64,000 nucleotides of DNA from Deltaproteobacteria bacterium. Lineage in GTDB: Bacteria; Acidobacteriota; Thermoanaerobaculia; Multivoradales; JAHZIX01. The stretch is from NCBI GenBank assembly GCA_022601195.1, contig JAHZIX010000010.1:124001-188000 (forward strand), written 5' to 3'. Below the pieces are notes generated by a model. The model made no database searches. It was given only the letters and a program-made list of their open reading frames with translations, and was not told where the DNA came from. Numbering within the stretch: the first letter of the stretch is position 1; each line of letters opens with the position of its first letter. Position numbers and translations under genes: made by a program. Shown here one piece after another: positions 43,149 through 51,226 of this stretch.

Positions 43149-44831
43149 TCAATCAGAATTTAGAGGCAGAACCTTCGCAAACCAGTCGAGAATGTGCTTC
43201 CTAGTCCACCCCCCAACCCTTTTCAATTCCTCTGACCCACTACTCGCGTAGCACAAGGCAAAGCCTACGATCACCAAGAGTGACAGTAGCCTGTAGTGAC
43301 TGAAACGAAAATCCTGACGAAAGAACTCAAAGACGTATTGCACTCCAATAAATAGACTTAGTGACGCAAGCACATTCATAATCACGTAGTACGCAATGGG
43401 ATCCTTCTTATCAGACCCAAAAAGACCGAAGTACTCAACCAGAAACGTCCCAAAAGCGCAGAGAAGAGTCAGCCAAAAAACATAGAGGCCAAGGCGAAAG
43501 AGCCTCCATGCCTGATCTTCCCGAATTTTTCGAGTTGGATACAGGACTAGCGGGTCCTGTATCATCCGAGGGGAATTTTCGGGTAACAACTCCAAGTAGT
43601 AGCTCTGTTTTCTATCTACCTTCTCTTCTGACCCATCACGAACTTTGACATTGAATCTTGATATATCCTTCACCTCCTTCTCCAAAGGAGTTCTAAGAAC
43701 GATGGAAGGCTTCATCGTGCCAGATTTACCCTGATCTTCACTACTCAATCTCCCGTAAACCTCTACAGAGATCGCCCCCTTCCTTACAACGTCACCATCA
43801 TCGATTCGATAGAGATTCCCCTTGGAGATCTCAGCAACCCGAGTACCAACAGCACCCCTCACCTTCCTCCTAGTCACCTTGAAATCGACCTCGAACCTGC
43901 TCCCCGAATCCATCTTAGATCTCTCTTCGTCGCCGACATCTCCGTTGGGCTCAATATCGAAGTGATGAGCGTTAAATGCCTGACTGACGAACTTCTGGAC
44001 ATGATCTTGAATGCTCGTCCAGCTTTCGACAATCACGATACTCAGCTCAAGCCCGGCAATCTTTTTACGCCACAACCGTGAGATATCCTCTCCACAGCCC
44101 TCACTGCTCGTCAGAATCAGCAACATCCAAGTATCATTCCCCCCTCCGGAAGCAGATTCCGAAAGTTTCGAGAACGAATCCACAAGATCCTGTGTAACAA
44201 TCTCAACCTCACTATTCGGGCACACTAAATTGTGACCAGAGGTATCGTTCACTCCGTCTGTCATAAGAAAAATAAGATCGGTATGAGAAGATCCCTGATC
44301 AGCAAAAGTATCTGATCTCTCACCATCAATCGCCTTCGCAGCCTCTCGAATTGCCTTCGAAACATCAGTAAAGTCAGCGTACGGTTTCTCAAGCCTCAGG
44401 CCGCCCAGAGCTTTCTCGCTTCGACGGCAGCTATTCTTGATATGAGTAGGCGTCATCACACGATCACTCGGAAAGAAATCTTGAGCAAAGAATCCACAAT
44501 CAATCTTGTCGAAATCCTCTCGATAAAACTTATAAACCTCCTCTCGGACTCCGTCTCGCAGCGCGTGCTGCTCTTCACTCGTAGTCGAGATATCTTGCAG
44601 TATGTAGAAATGAACCCTTTCCTCCGCGGGCATTTTCCGACCATCTTCCATCTCCAACCAACCCGAAGCAGGATTCTCGAAATCTGTAAGATCTGGACCA
44701 GAAACGTCTACTGCCTCTTGAAATCTTCCGCAGGCTGAGTAAGTTGCCAATGCAGCAAATAGAAGTGAGGCACCAAGGCCAGCACGAAAGCTCCAACCAT
44801 CGGCATTGCCCTTCATTCTCCTATTTGCCAT
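43149..44831 (-). CDS. Membrane vWA-like protein encoded by AT-rich sequence
   Basis: 560 residues. An N-terminal hydrophobic signal (about 17-35, ending in a poor lipobox YSAC) precedes a vWA-like domain (about 72-290) with a partly degenerate MIDAS (QDISTT instead of DxSxS) and LMTDGVND. A beta-rich region follows (about 300-440) and then three transmembrane helices (about 450-530). GC content is visibly lower than in neighbouring genes (many AAAAT, ATAAG stretches), and the codon use differs. A 101-bp gap separates it from the preceding gene, so it may form its own unit with the SUMF1 gene. Recent acquisition is possible. Confidence 0.8.
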   Translation of the reverse strand: MANRRMKGNADGWSFRAGLGASLLFAALATYSACGRFQEAVDVSGPDLTDFENPASGWLEMEDGRKMPAEERVHFYILQDISTTSEEQHALRDGVREEVYKFYREDFDKIDCGFFAQDFFPSDRVMTPTHIKNSCRRSEKALGGLRLEKPYADFTDVSKAIREAAKAIDGERSDTFADQGSSHTDLIFLMTDGVNDTSGHNLVCPNSEVEIVTQDLVDSFSKLSESASGGGNDTWMLLILTSSEGCGEDISRLWRKKIAGLELSIVIVESWTSIQDHVQKFVSQAFNAHHFDIEPNGDVGDEERSKMDSGSRFEVDFKVTRRKVRGAVGTRVAEISKGNLYRIDDGDVVRKGAISVEVYGRLSSEDQGKSGTMKPSIVLRTPLEKEVKDISRFNVKVRDGSEEKVDRKQSYYLELLPENSPRMIQDPLVLYPTRKIREDQAWRLFRLGLYVFWLTLLCAFGTFLVEYFGLFGSDKKDPIAYYVIMNVLASLSLFIGVQYVFEFFRQDFRFSHYRLLSLLVIVGFALCYASSGSEELKRVGGWTRKHILDWFAKVLPLNSD

Positions 44832-44932
44832 TGAATTCTTGGTCCTACTCAGTACGCTGAACGATCAAATCTGCTTCTCGGAAACCAATCAAAAGACTCA
44901 ACACTTAGCTCCCGGTATAGGGTCCTGACACC

Positions 44933-45994
44933 CTAGCCCTTCCCCCGCCGCCACTCTTTCGGACCTTCCGAAATGCATTCGTTGCGCTCCAGAATGTCCA
45001 CGGAAGTGGCATCGACCTTGAGGTCGGCGACGCTCCAAAACGGACCCTGGCAAGTTTCGGGAACGTGATAAATCTTCTGTTTACAGCCCCGGGTGGTGAT
45101 CGCTACGGTCGCCTGAGAGGCACCGAGGGTGCCGGTACCGGCATAGCGGTTGACGAGGTAGCGATAGGTGCCGGAAACCCGATGGTAGAGAGTGACGGTT
45201 TCAAAGCCTTCAGAGCGGGTGTGATCGACATCCAGCCTCCCGTAGATCTCGCCGCTATTGGCCTTTCCCTCCTTCTTCCCGAAGTACACATGGCGCTTGT
45301 TGGTAGGCAGGCCGGGGTTTTCCAGCAGGACGTGGGCATCCAGGTCCCGGGGGTTCTCCGCCCAGTCCAGCACCAGGCGGGCTGCCTCCTCAACTTCGAG
45401 GACCGGCGACAGAGGAAGGGAAAACTCCACGTCGCTTCCTTCTTCTAGGGAGATCTCCCGGCTACCGGCGCAAAAGCCCGACGCTTCCGCCTGCAAGGAG
45501 TGTTTCCCCGCAGGCAAGATCAGGGTGAAGGGACCTCCAGTGAGAAACTCTTCGCCCTCCTGAGAGACGAGGCGCACCATAGAAATGGGTTTCTCGGTAC
45601 GCGCATTGACGACGGAAACGAGAACTCTCGACGACATCGAACGGAGGCCAACTTCGACTTGCCGACGCTCCAAGGGAAGCGCTTCGAAGGAGACCGGAGC
45701 AGGGCGAAAGCCCTCAGCCTGCACTTCCAGCTCCACCTGACCACTGGGTAGCCGGGGGAAGACCAGCCGGGCAAGGGAGCCTTCATCGACAGGGGTTCCA
45801 GAGATCACCCTACCGCTGCGCAGGTCGGTTACAGCAACGGAAACGCCCCCAAGGTTTTGGCCGAAAGAAACATCCTTGAGCAGCAGCTCGACCTGGGCCG
45901 GCTTGGGAAGGAAGAAAGGCACAGCTGCCCCAGCACCTGCCAATAGCAGCAAGAAGAAGAGAAGGGTCAGCATGGGCCAGCGACTTCGTTGCAT
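44933..45994 (-). CDS. Membrane-anchored protein with PEGA-like and YfaP/DUF2135-like domains
   Basis: 353 residues: a transmembrane anchor (about 8-30), then two carboxypeptidase-regulatory-like or PEGA-like beta-sandwiches (about 35-125 and 125-200, with LPSGQVELEVQAEGF and LPAGKHSLQAEASGF), and a C-terminal domain (about 205-345) starting RLVLDWAENPRDLDAHV, which resembles the YfaP/DUF2135 pattern of xxWxxxPxDLDxHV. The role is unknown; surface or periplasmic binding is likely. It follows the trypsin-like protease by 9 nt. A hairpin (44918-44935) covers its stop codon. Confidence 0.72.
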   Translation of the reverse strand: MQRSRWPMLTLLFFLLLLAGAGAAVPFFLPKPAQVELLLKDVSFGQNLGGVSVAVTDLRSGRVISGTPVDEGSLARLVFPRLPSGQVELEVQAEGFRPAPVSFEALPLERRQVEVGLRSMSSRVLVSVVNARTEKPISMVRLVSQEGEEFLTGGPFTLILPAGKHSLQAEASGFCAGSREISLEEGSDVEFSLPLSPVLEVEEAARLVLDWAENPRDLDAHVLLENPGLPTNKRHVYFGKKEGKANSGEIYGRLDVDHTRSEGFETVTLYHRVSGTYRYLVNRYAGTGTLGASQATVAITTRGCKQKIYHVPETCQGPFWSVADLKVDATSVDILERNECISEGPKEWRRGKG

Positions 45995-46003
45995 CGATGG
46001 CTC

Positions 46004-46768
46004 CTAAAGGGGTTGACCCACTCGGTCCTGGAAAAACCGACTGAGGGCTTCGCTGGGTACCACCACGCCGAGACCTTCGTGGCCTTGAGTGGCATCCCCC
46101 TTTTGGCTAGCCACCCCTAACACCGTCCAGTCCGAGGTCAGCAGGACGGGTCCACCACTGTTGCCGGGATTGAGATCCATGCCGGAAGTGAAGAAACGGT
46201 TATCTCGGAAGCTCGACAAACTGCCGATACCGGAGACCGCCGCTTCGTCGGAGGTGGATGCGGTTGGCGGGTAGCCGATGGTAATGACTTCCACCATGGC
46301 ACCTGCCCCCTCGAAGAGAGTTGAATCTGCCAACGGCAGCGGGATCAGCTCTAGGTCCGGGAACGACAGGATCGCGAGGTCTAGCTCCGTCTCATCGGAG
46401 TAGCCGGAAATCTGCGCTTGGTGCTTGCGGCCCCGGTAGTCCACCAAGGTGATGGGGCTGCTGCAGGCCTGATGGTCCTTGACCACGTGAGCCGCCGTGG
46501 CGACGAAGCCGGCCTTGATGACAAAAGAGGTGCCGGACCGTCCTCCCTCCCCATCGCAACTCAGTACCTGCACATTGAGAATGCTCTGTTTGAGCTCTTC
46601 CAGATTGGCGTCGGAGAGCTCTGGGGCCACATCAGAAGGACCTTCCCGGATCAGCACATAGTGCCACCGGGTGGCATCCAGCCAGGCGAGGACGGTGGCG
46701 ACCACAGGCAGCAGAAAGAGGAGAACGAGAATCGTCACCATGGTCGCGCGAGATTTTCCTTGACTCAT
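46004..46768 (-). CDS. Membrane-anchored trypsin-like (S1C-type) serine protease
   Basis: 254 residues with an N-terminal signal anchor (about 10-29) and an S1 protease domain with a complete triad: His94 in ATAAHVV, Asp130 in LDLAIL and Ser204 in NPGNSGGP. There is no PDZ domain, unlike DegP/HtrA. GGAGG lies 6 nt upstream of the ATG. It follows the tubulin-like gene after 39 nt. In this cluster it could process the exported vWA, SUMF1 or GrpE-like proteins. Confidence 0.9.
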   Translation of the reverse strand: MSQGKSRATMVTILVLLFLLPVVATVLAWLDATRWHYVLIREGPSDVAPELSDANLEELKQSILNVQVLSCDGEGGRSGTSFVIKAGFVATAAHVVKDHQACSSPITLVDYRGRKHQAQISGYSDETELDLAILSFPDLELIPLPLADSTLFEGAGAMVEVITIGYPPTASTSDEAAVSGIGSLSSFRDNRFFTSGMDLNPGNSGGPVLLTSDWTVLGVASQKGDATQGHEGLGVVVPSEALSRFFQDRVGQPL

Positions 46769-46807
46769 GACAGCCTCCAGGGCAATAGGTTGAAAAGCAT
46801 GGGACCT

Positions 46808-49800
46808 CTAGAGCAGGCCATCGCAAACCGGACATTTGGGACCGGCATCCACCATGGAATAGCAGGTCGGGCACTCCACCTGGGCCGGAGCTTCCGGCTC
46901 CTTGGCAGGTTCCTCGGAGGGTTTCTCGGGTGGCTCAGGGGAGGAACTGATGGGAGGCTCGTCAGAGGAAGATGTTGACGAAGCCTCGTCCCCGGCTCGG
47001 GAGCCGGACGGCGGTGGGCTGGGAGGCGCTATCGGCTCCGCCAACTCCCAGGACGAACCGCACTCCGGACAGGGAAACTGGTCCTGGTAGCCAGACCAGG
47101 AGTGGCATTGAGGGCAGTCCAGCTTCGGTTCCGACCGCATCTGGTTGCCGCAGCTCCAGCATTCGTCGAGATCGTCGGGGACCCGCGAGCCACAGATCGA
47201 GCAGGAGAGGCCCTGCGCCACGTGCTGGTTACAGTGCAGGCAGTAGGTGGCCCGAATATCGATCTCCTTGCTGCAGTTGGGGCAGGGGCGCGAGCGGCCC
47301 TGGACCGGTGGCTCAGGAGACGGAGCCGGCGCTTCCGACCAATCCTTGCTGGGGCCTCGCAGGCGCTCCGGGTCGAGAGCCAGAGCATCCAGGTAGGCCC
47401 GTTTCTGGACCACCAGGCTTTGACTCTGCACCTCGAACTTGCCAGCGGCAACCACGTGACCTGCCAAGGCCGTTTGATAGTCCTCGTAGGTCAGCTCCTC
47501 CCCTTGCTTGCCACGGCGCCGGGCGTTCAGGGCGTTTTCCAGCTTGGTCGTTTCCTCCTTGGTGGGAAGCATGGTGCGCACTTGGTCCCGCGCGGTCGCC
47601 AACACGGCATGCTCCGGGGAATAACGCACCACCGTCATGTTGGAGACCCATTTGTCGTCCCGCATGGGCGGGTATACCAGGTGCAGGTAGAAGTCCAGTA
47701 GCAACCAATAGGCCCACAGCAAGCCCGCCGAGCGCAGTAGTTGGATGGACTCCTCTACCGCTTCCAACAGCTGGCGGCGGTCGGTGCGATGCTCTTCCCG
47801 GCCATCCCGGTAAAGAGCATCGATGGCCTGAGCCTCGGTACCCAATTGAATGTCCTCGGCGTCTAGCATGCCCCCACGGACATAGCTGTAGTAGGAAACC
47901 ACTTGCTCTGAGTCTTCTTCCTCGAGGTTTTTCACCTTGAACAAGCCGAGCACTCTGGCGAGGACGAAAGCTCGAATGGAATCCGCCAGCTTGCGAGCTT
48001 CTTCATCGGTCTTGGGCACCAGATCGCCGAACTGGAAGCGATTCTTGTCGAAGTGGAGCTCGTCCTTCTCCTTGTGGTCCGCATAGGCACTGCGCAAACC
48101 ACCAGGGCGAGTGATGGCTTCGGAGTAGAAAGCGGCGACTCCGGCCAGCTCGTTGTAGAACAGGATCGTGCCGCGATTCCCCTTGCCGAGGTTCTGAAAA
48201 CTAGGTGGTGAGTCCGCTGGTGAGCGGACCTCCGAGATCTGGCGTTGGAAATCGGCGAAACGAAGCTCGTTGTCCTTGTCCACTCCAATCAGACAGGGTC
48301 GCTGATCGGCGACCACCGGTCGGGTATCGATGTGGCTCAGACCTGTCTTGGCCGGCGATAGCCACACCTTGGCTAGGTCATAGGCCCGCTTGATCATGCG
48401 CTCCCGCTCGCCATCCCACCGCTTGTCTTGGAGCAGCTCCAGGGCTTCCGGCTGCTTCTCCTGGGTGGCAAAGACCTCCTTGCAGCGCGCCAGGATTCGA
48501 CCTTCCAGTTGGTCCGTGGGGGTCTTCGAGATCTGCGCCATGGCAGCGGTCACGGAGTCGACCTTGAACACCTCTTGGAGCAGCTGATTTCCTACCTGCT
48601 CCAGGGTTCTCCGATGGCGTTCCCCCTCGCCGCACCAACGGCGGTACCAGGTGTCGCAATCGCTCTCCTGGTACAGACTCACGACCAAAGCCGAGGGTTG
48701 CAGCTGAGCGAAATACTCCTGCTTGTCCCGCAGCAGGTGCTGCAACTTGGCGAAGCCGGATAGAAGCTTCCAATAGCGTGCCAGCAGGCCTTCTCCGGTG
48801 GCGTCATCCTTGCCGAGAAATCGGTCGATCTCTTCGCAGATGGCCTTGCCTCGCTTGGCCACCTGCTTTTTGACTCGCGAAAAGTAGTATTGGTAGAGGG
48901 CTCCGGGAGGAGCTCCCTTCCCCGTACCTACCAAAAGCTCGAAGTCCCATTTCAGGTGATGCCCGCGGAACAGCCACTCGCTCTCATGGCGGGCAATGTC
49001 TAACTTCAACTGATCCAGGTCATAGCCATAGGCCTGGGTTTCGTCTCGCCAGACCTCGATCTGGCTGTCGAAATGGCCTTGATAGAGAAAATTCTCGCTG
49101 CGCAGCAACGATTTGAGCTCCCGGAGCAACGACAAGGTGTAGGCCACCCCGTGCTTCGAGTCGTTGGCCGTCTTCTCTGCCTGCTTTTCGATACCCGCCG
49201 TGAGCCGCTCCATGTAGTTCCGCTTGTTGGACTCGATCTGGCGCACTCCCATACCCCACTCGTCCGGATCATCACTATCTTCGTGGGCGAACAGACGGTC
49301 CAGTTCTCCTAGTTCCCGCTCCAGGACGGTGGCTCGCTGGGAGTTCGGCGTGGCTTCCAGTAAATGGCGGATCTTCTGGGCCTTTTCCCACAGGAAACTG
49401 GGAAAGGTCCGCCCTCCCCCTTCTTCGTAGACTTCCAGGGCGTCTTCCACATCGACCCGGTCGATGACACCGCCCCCATCTCGACGCTCATAGCGACCCT
49501 GAACGAAGCGCACGTCTTCCTGGTTGAGAAACCGAGTGAGAAGCCGCTCCAGCGGATCATCCAACAGCGTCTTTTGCCAGAAATCGAGGATCTCCGTCGC
49601 CAAGCGAGCGCCACAGGCGGTGTGGACTCGGTCGGTGGGAAACTCGATGGCGGAATAACCAAAGGAGCCGAAGCGGGTGGGAAAGGTGTCGCCGATGACA
49701 TGCCGCTCCCGGCTCTGTCCGCGGCTACTCAAAGTGCGGTTGAGGTAGTTGTGGGAGTAGACGTCCAAGGCGAAATTGACCAGGTTGACGCGCGTCGCCC

Positions 49801-50767
49801 GCTTCTTGCCGGCGAAGCTACCCTGGGCGTAGTCCTGGAATAGGACTTCGGCGATCATCCGATAGGCGTTCATCTCGCCGCCACCGGAGGGAATGCTCAA
49901 CCCCGCTTCGTTGGCGCCGTCCACCAGGTAGGTGACATCGAAAGGGGGAGGGGCAACGATTTCGCTTCGATTGCCGTCCCAGTTGGCTTCGAAGCCATTG
50001 CCGAAGGAGTGATGGTTGAGCTCCATCAGGGCTGCGTAACCGTTGGCCTGTACCCGCTTGCCACCGGCGTAGCTGGTGAAGAAACTGGGCAAAAGCAGAA
50101 TGCCGACAGTGGAAGCGTTGGCGAAGTACTGCTTGAGCAGAAATCCCATATCCAGAAAGGTGCCACCCCCGGTACCTCCCGCCAAGGAGCAGATGATGAA
50201 GATGTCGACGTTCCCGGGTTCGAAATCGAAACCCAGCTCCGCCGACTGACCGAGGATCCTCGGGTCACTCAGGCTGTTGCGGGCATGTTCCAGGGTTGAG
50301 GTGACTTTCTGAAAATTAGGAGCGTGGTAGAGGCCCAGCCGGCTGGCCAGGCGGATCTGGCCCGCACCGTCCCCCAAATCCCCTAAGTTGGCGATCTTGC
50401 CCGTGTGGGGAAACCACCGCTTGATATGGGGATAGGTACTCAGATGGTTGACGTACTTCCCCGTCCCCCCTTCGATGGTCAGGTCGATGCGTTCCGAAGG
50501 CCGAAAACGTACCGCTTCGAAGAGGGGGTCCGCGGAGGCTGGTAAGTCATATTGCTCTCGGGCGTTGGTAGTGGTGTCCGTGTCCACGTGGACATATCGC
50601 AGGAAGGGAAGGGCGGAGAGAGAGCCGTAGCGCTCTACCACCAGACGCCGCAAGCGAAGCAGTACTTCTTTGCCGGTGCCGCCGAGGCCGATCATCAGAG
50701 TCGGACTGACGGGCTTGTTGTCGTTCTTCTTGGTCGGCGCAGTCTGTAGGAGTTGTTCCAAGCTCAT
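46808..50767 (-). CDS. Large tubulin/FtsZ-superfamily GTPase with C-terminal zinc ribbons
   Basis: A 1319-residue predicted GTPase of the Tubulin_2 type. Motifs: first nucleotide loop MIGLGGTGKEVL (25-36), VHVDTDTTTN (59-68, matching the FtsZ NTD loop), and the tubulin signature CSLAGGTGGGTFLD (193-206). The region to about 550 covers the GTPase fold. About 600 residues of mainly helical sequence follow. The C-terminus has four zinc ribbons (eight CxxC knuckles) from about 1148, with a Pro/Ser/Glu-rich stretch before the last. GAGGAAAC precedes the ATG. It lies between a small membrane protein and a protease in a co-oriented series. A filament-forming, envelope-linked role is inferred from family. 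Confidence 0.88.
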   Translation of the reverse strand: MSLEQLLQTAPTKKNDNKPVSPTLMIGLGGTGKEVLLRLRRLVVERYGSLSALPFLRYVHVDTDTTTNAREQYDLPASADPLFEAVRFRPSERIDLTIEGGTGKYVNHLSTYPHIKRWFPHTGKIANLGDLGDGAGQIRLASRLGLYHAPNFQKVTSTLEHARNSLSDPRILGQSAELGFDFEPGNVDIFIICSLAGGTGGGTFLDMGFLLKQYFANASTVGILLLPSFFTSYAGGKRVQANGYAALMELNHHSFGNGFEANWDGNRSEIVAPPPFDVTYLVDGANEAGLSIPSGGGEMNAYRMIAEVLFQDYAQGSFAGKKRATRVNLVNFALDVYSHNYLNRTLSSRGQSRERHVIGDTFPTRFGSFGYSAIEFPTDRVHTACGARLATEILDFWQKTLLDDPLERLLTRFLNQEDVRFVQGRYERRDGGGVIDRVDVEDALEVYEEGGGRTFPSFLWEKAQKIRHLLEATPNSQRATVLERELGELDRLFAHEDSDDPDEWGMGVRQIESNKRNYMERLTAGIEKQAEKTANDSKHGVAYTLSLLRELKSLLRSENFLYQGHFDSQIEVWRDETQAYGYDLDQLKLDIARHESEWLFRGHHLKWDFELLVGTGKGAPPGALYQYYFSRVKKQVAKRGKAICEEIDRFLGKDDATGEGLLARYWKLLSGFAKLQHLLRDKQEYFAQLQPSALVVSLYQESDCDTWYRRWCGEGERHRRTLEQVGNQLLQEVFKVDSVTAAMAQISKTPTDQLEGRILARCKEVFATQEKQPEALELLQDKRWDGERERMIKRAYDLAKVWLSPAKTGLSHIDTRPVVADQRPCLIGVDKDNELRFADFQRQISEVRSPADSPPSFQNLGKGNRGTILFYNELAGVAAFYSEAITRPGGLRSAYADHKEKDELHFDKNRFQFGDLVPKTDEEARKLADSIRAFVLARVLGLFKVKNLEEEDSEQVVSYYSYVRGGMLDAEDIQLGTEAQAIDALYRDGREEHRTDRRQLLEAVEESIQLLRSAGLLWAYWLLLDFYLHLVYPPMRDDKWVSNMTVVRYSPEHAVLATARDQVRTMLPTKEETTKLENALNARRRGKQGEELTYEDYQTALAGHVVAAGKFEVQSQSLVVQKRAYLDALALDPERLRGPSKDWSEAPAPSPEPPVQGRSRPCPNCSKEIDIRATYCLHCNQHVAQGLSCSICGSRVPDDLDECWSCGNQMRSEPKLDCPQCHSWSGYQDQFPCPECGSSWELAEPIAPPSPPPSGSRAGDEASSTSSSDEPPISSSPEPPEKPSEEPAKEPEAPAQVECPTCYSMVDAGPKCPVCDGLL

Positions 50768-50793
50768 TTCGTTTCCTCAGATATTGGGTGGCT

Positions 50794-51213
50794 TCAGCTA
50801 CGAACGAAACTGATCAGAAACCAGAAGGCAAGCAGGCCCACCAGGGCCAAGGAGGTCCATTGAAACCAAAGCAGGTAGAAGCCGAAGGTGTAAATCGTGT
50901 AGGAGCTGAGGTGAAACCAAGTGCACAGATAGAGCAGCACCCCAGGCCAAAAGATCGCCCGGGCTCCCACCTCCCCGAAATGACGCAGCAGGCTCGGGTA
51001 GAGGCCCCAATAGAAAAAACACCAAACGACCACGCTTCCCAGAATCACCCATAGGGCGCTTAGAAAGGGATTGGCGGTGGTGACCAGGGTGCCTCCGGTG
51101 GCCCCCGCATGGGGAGCCAAAACCGCCAGAAGAAGGGCCAAGCCCGAGAGCTTGGCGGCGAAGCCCCAAGGGATGCTGCCCTCGAGGTCACTGGGTAGCG
51201 AAGTTCTAGTCAT
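50794..51213 (-). CDS. Small integral membrane protein
   Basis: 139 residues, not recognised. A signal-like hydrophobic stretch (about 17-38) is followed by two or three transmembrane helices (about 48-68, 82-104 and 112-136). The ATG at 51213 has GAGGAG 9 nt upstream; longer readings would run antisense-like through the Gly/Arg/Pro-rich tail of the vWA gene. It lies 13 nt from the vWA gene and 26 nt from the tubulin-like gene, so it may anchor the GTPase at the membrane. Confidence 0.75.
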   Translation of the reverse strand: MTRTSLPSDLEGSIPWGFAAKLSGLALLLAVLAPHAGATGGTLVTTANPFLSALWVILGSVVVWCFFYWGLYPSLLRHFGEVGARAIFWPGVLLYLCTWFHLSSYTIYTFGFYLLWFQWTSLALVGLLAFWFLISFVRS

Positions 51214-51226
51214 GATGCATCTCTCC

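Noticed and set aside
44918-44935. Hairpin TAGGGT-CCTGAC-ACCCTA as terminator
   Set aside because: Stem of only 6 bp without a T-run and overlapping a stop codon; not enough for an intrinsic terminator.
46808-50767. GGTGKYVNH near residue 100 of the tubulin-like protein as a P-loop
   Set aside because: Not preceded by a hydrophobic strand and not followed by S/T as in Walker A; the tubulin-type loops explain nucleotide binding.
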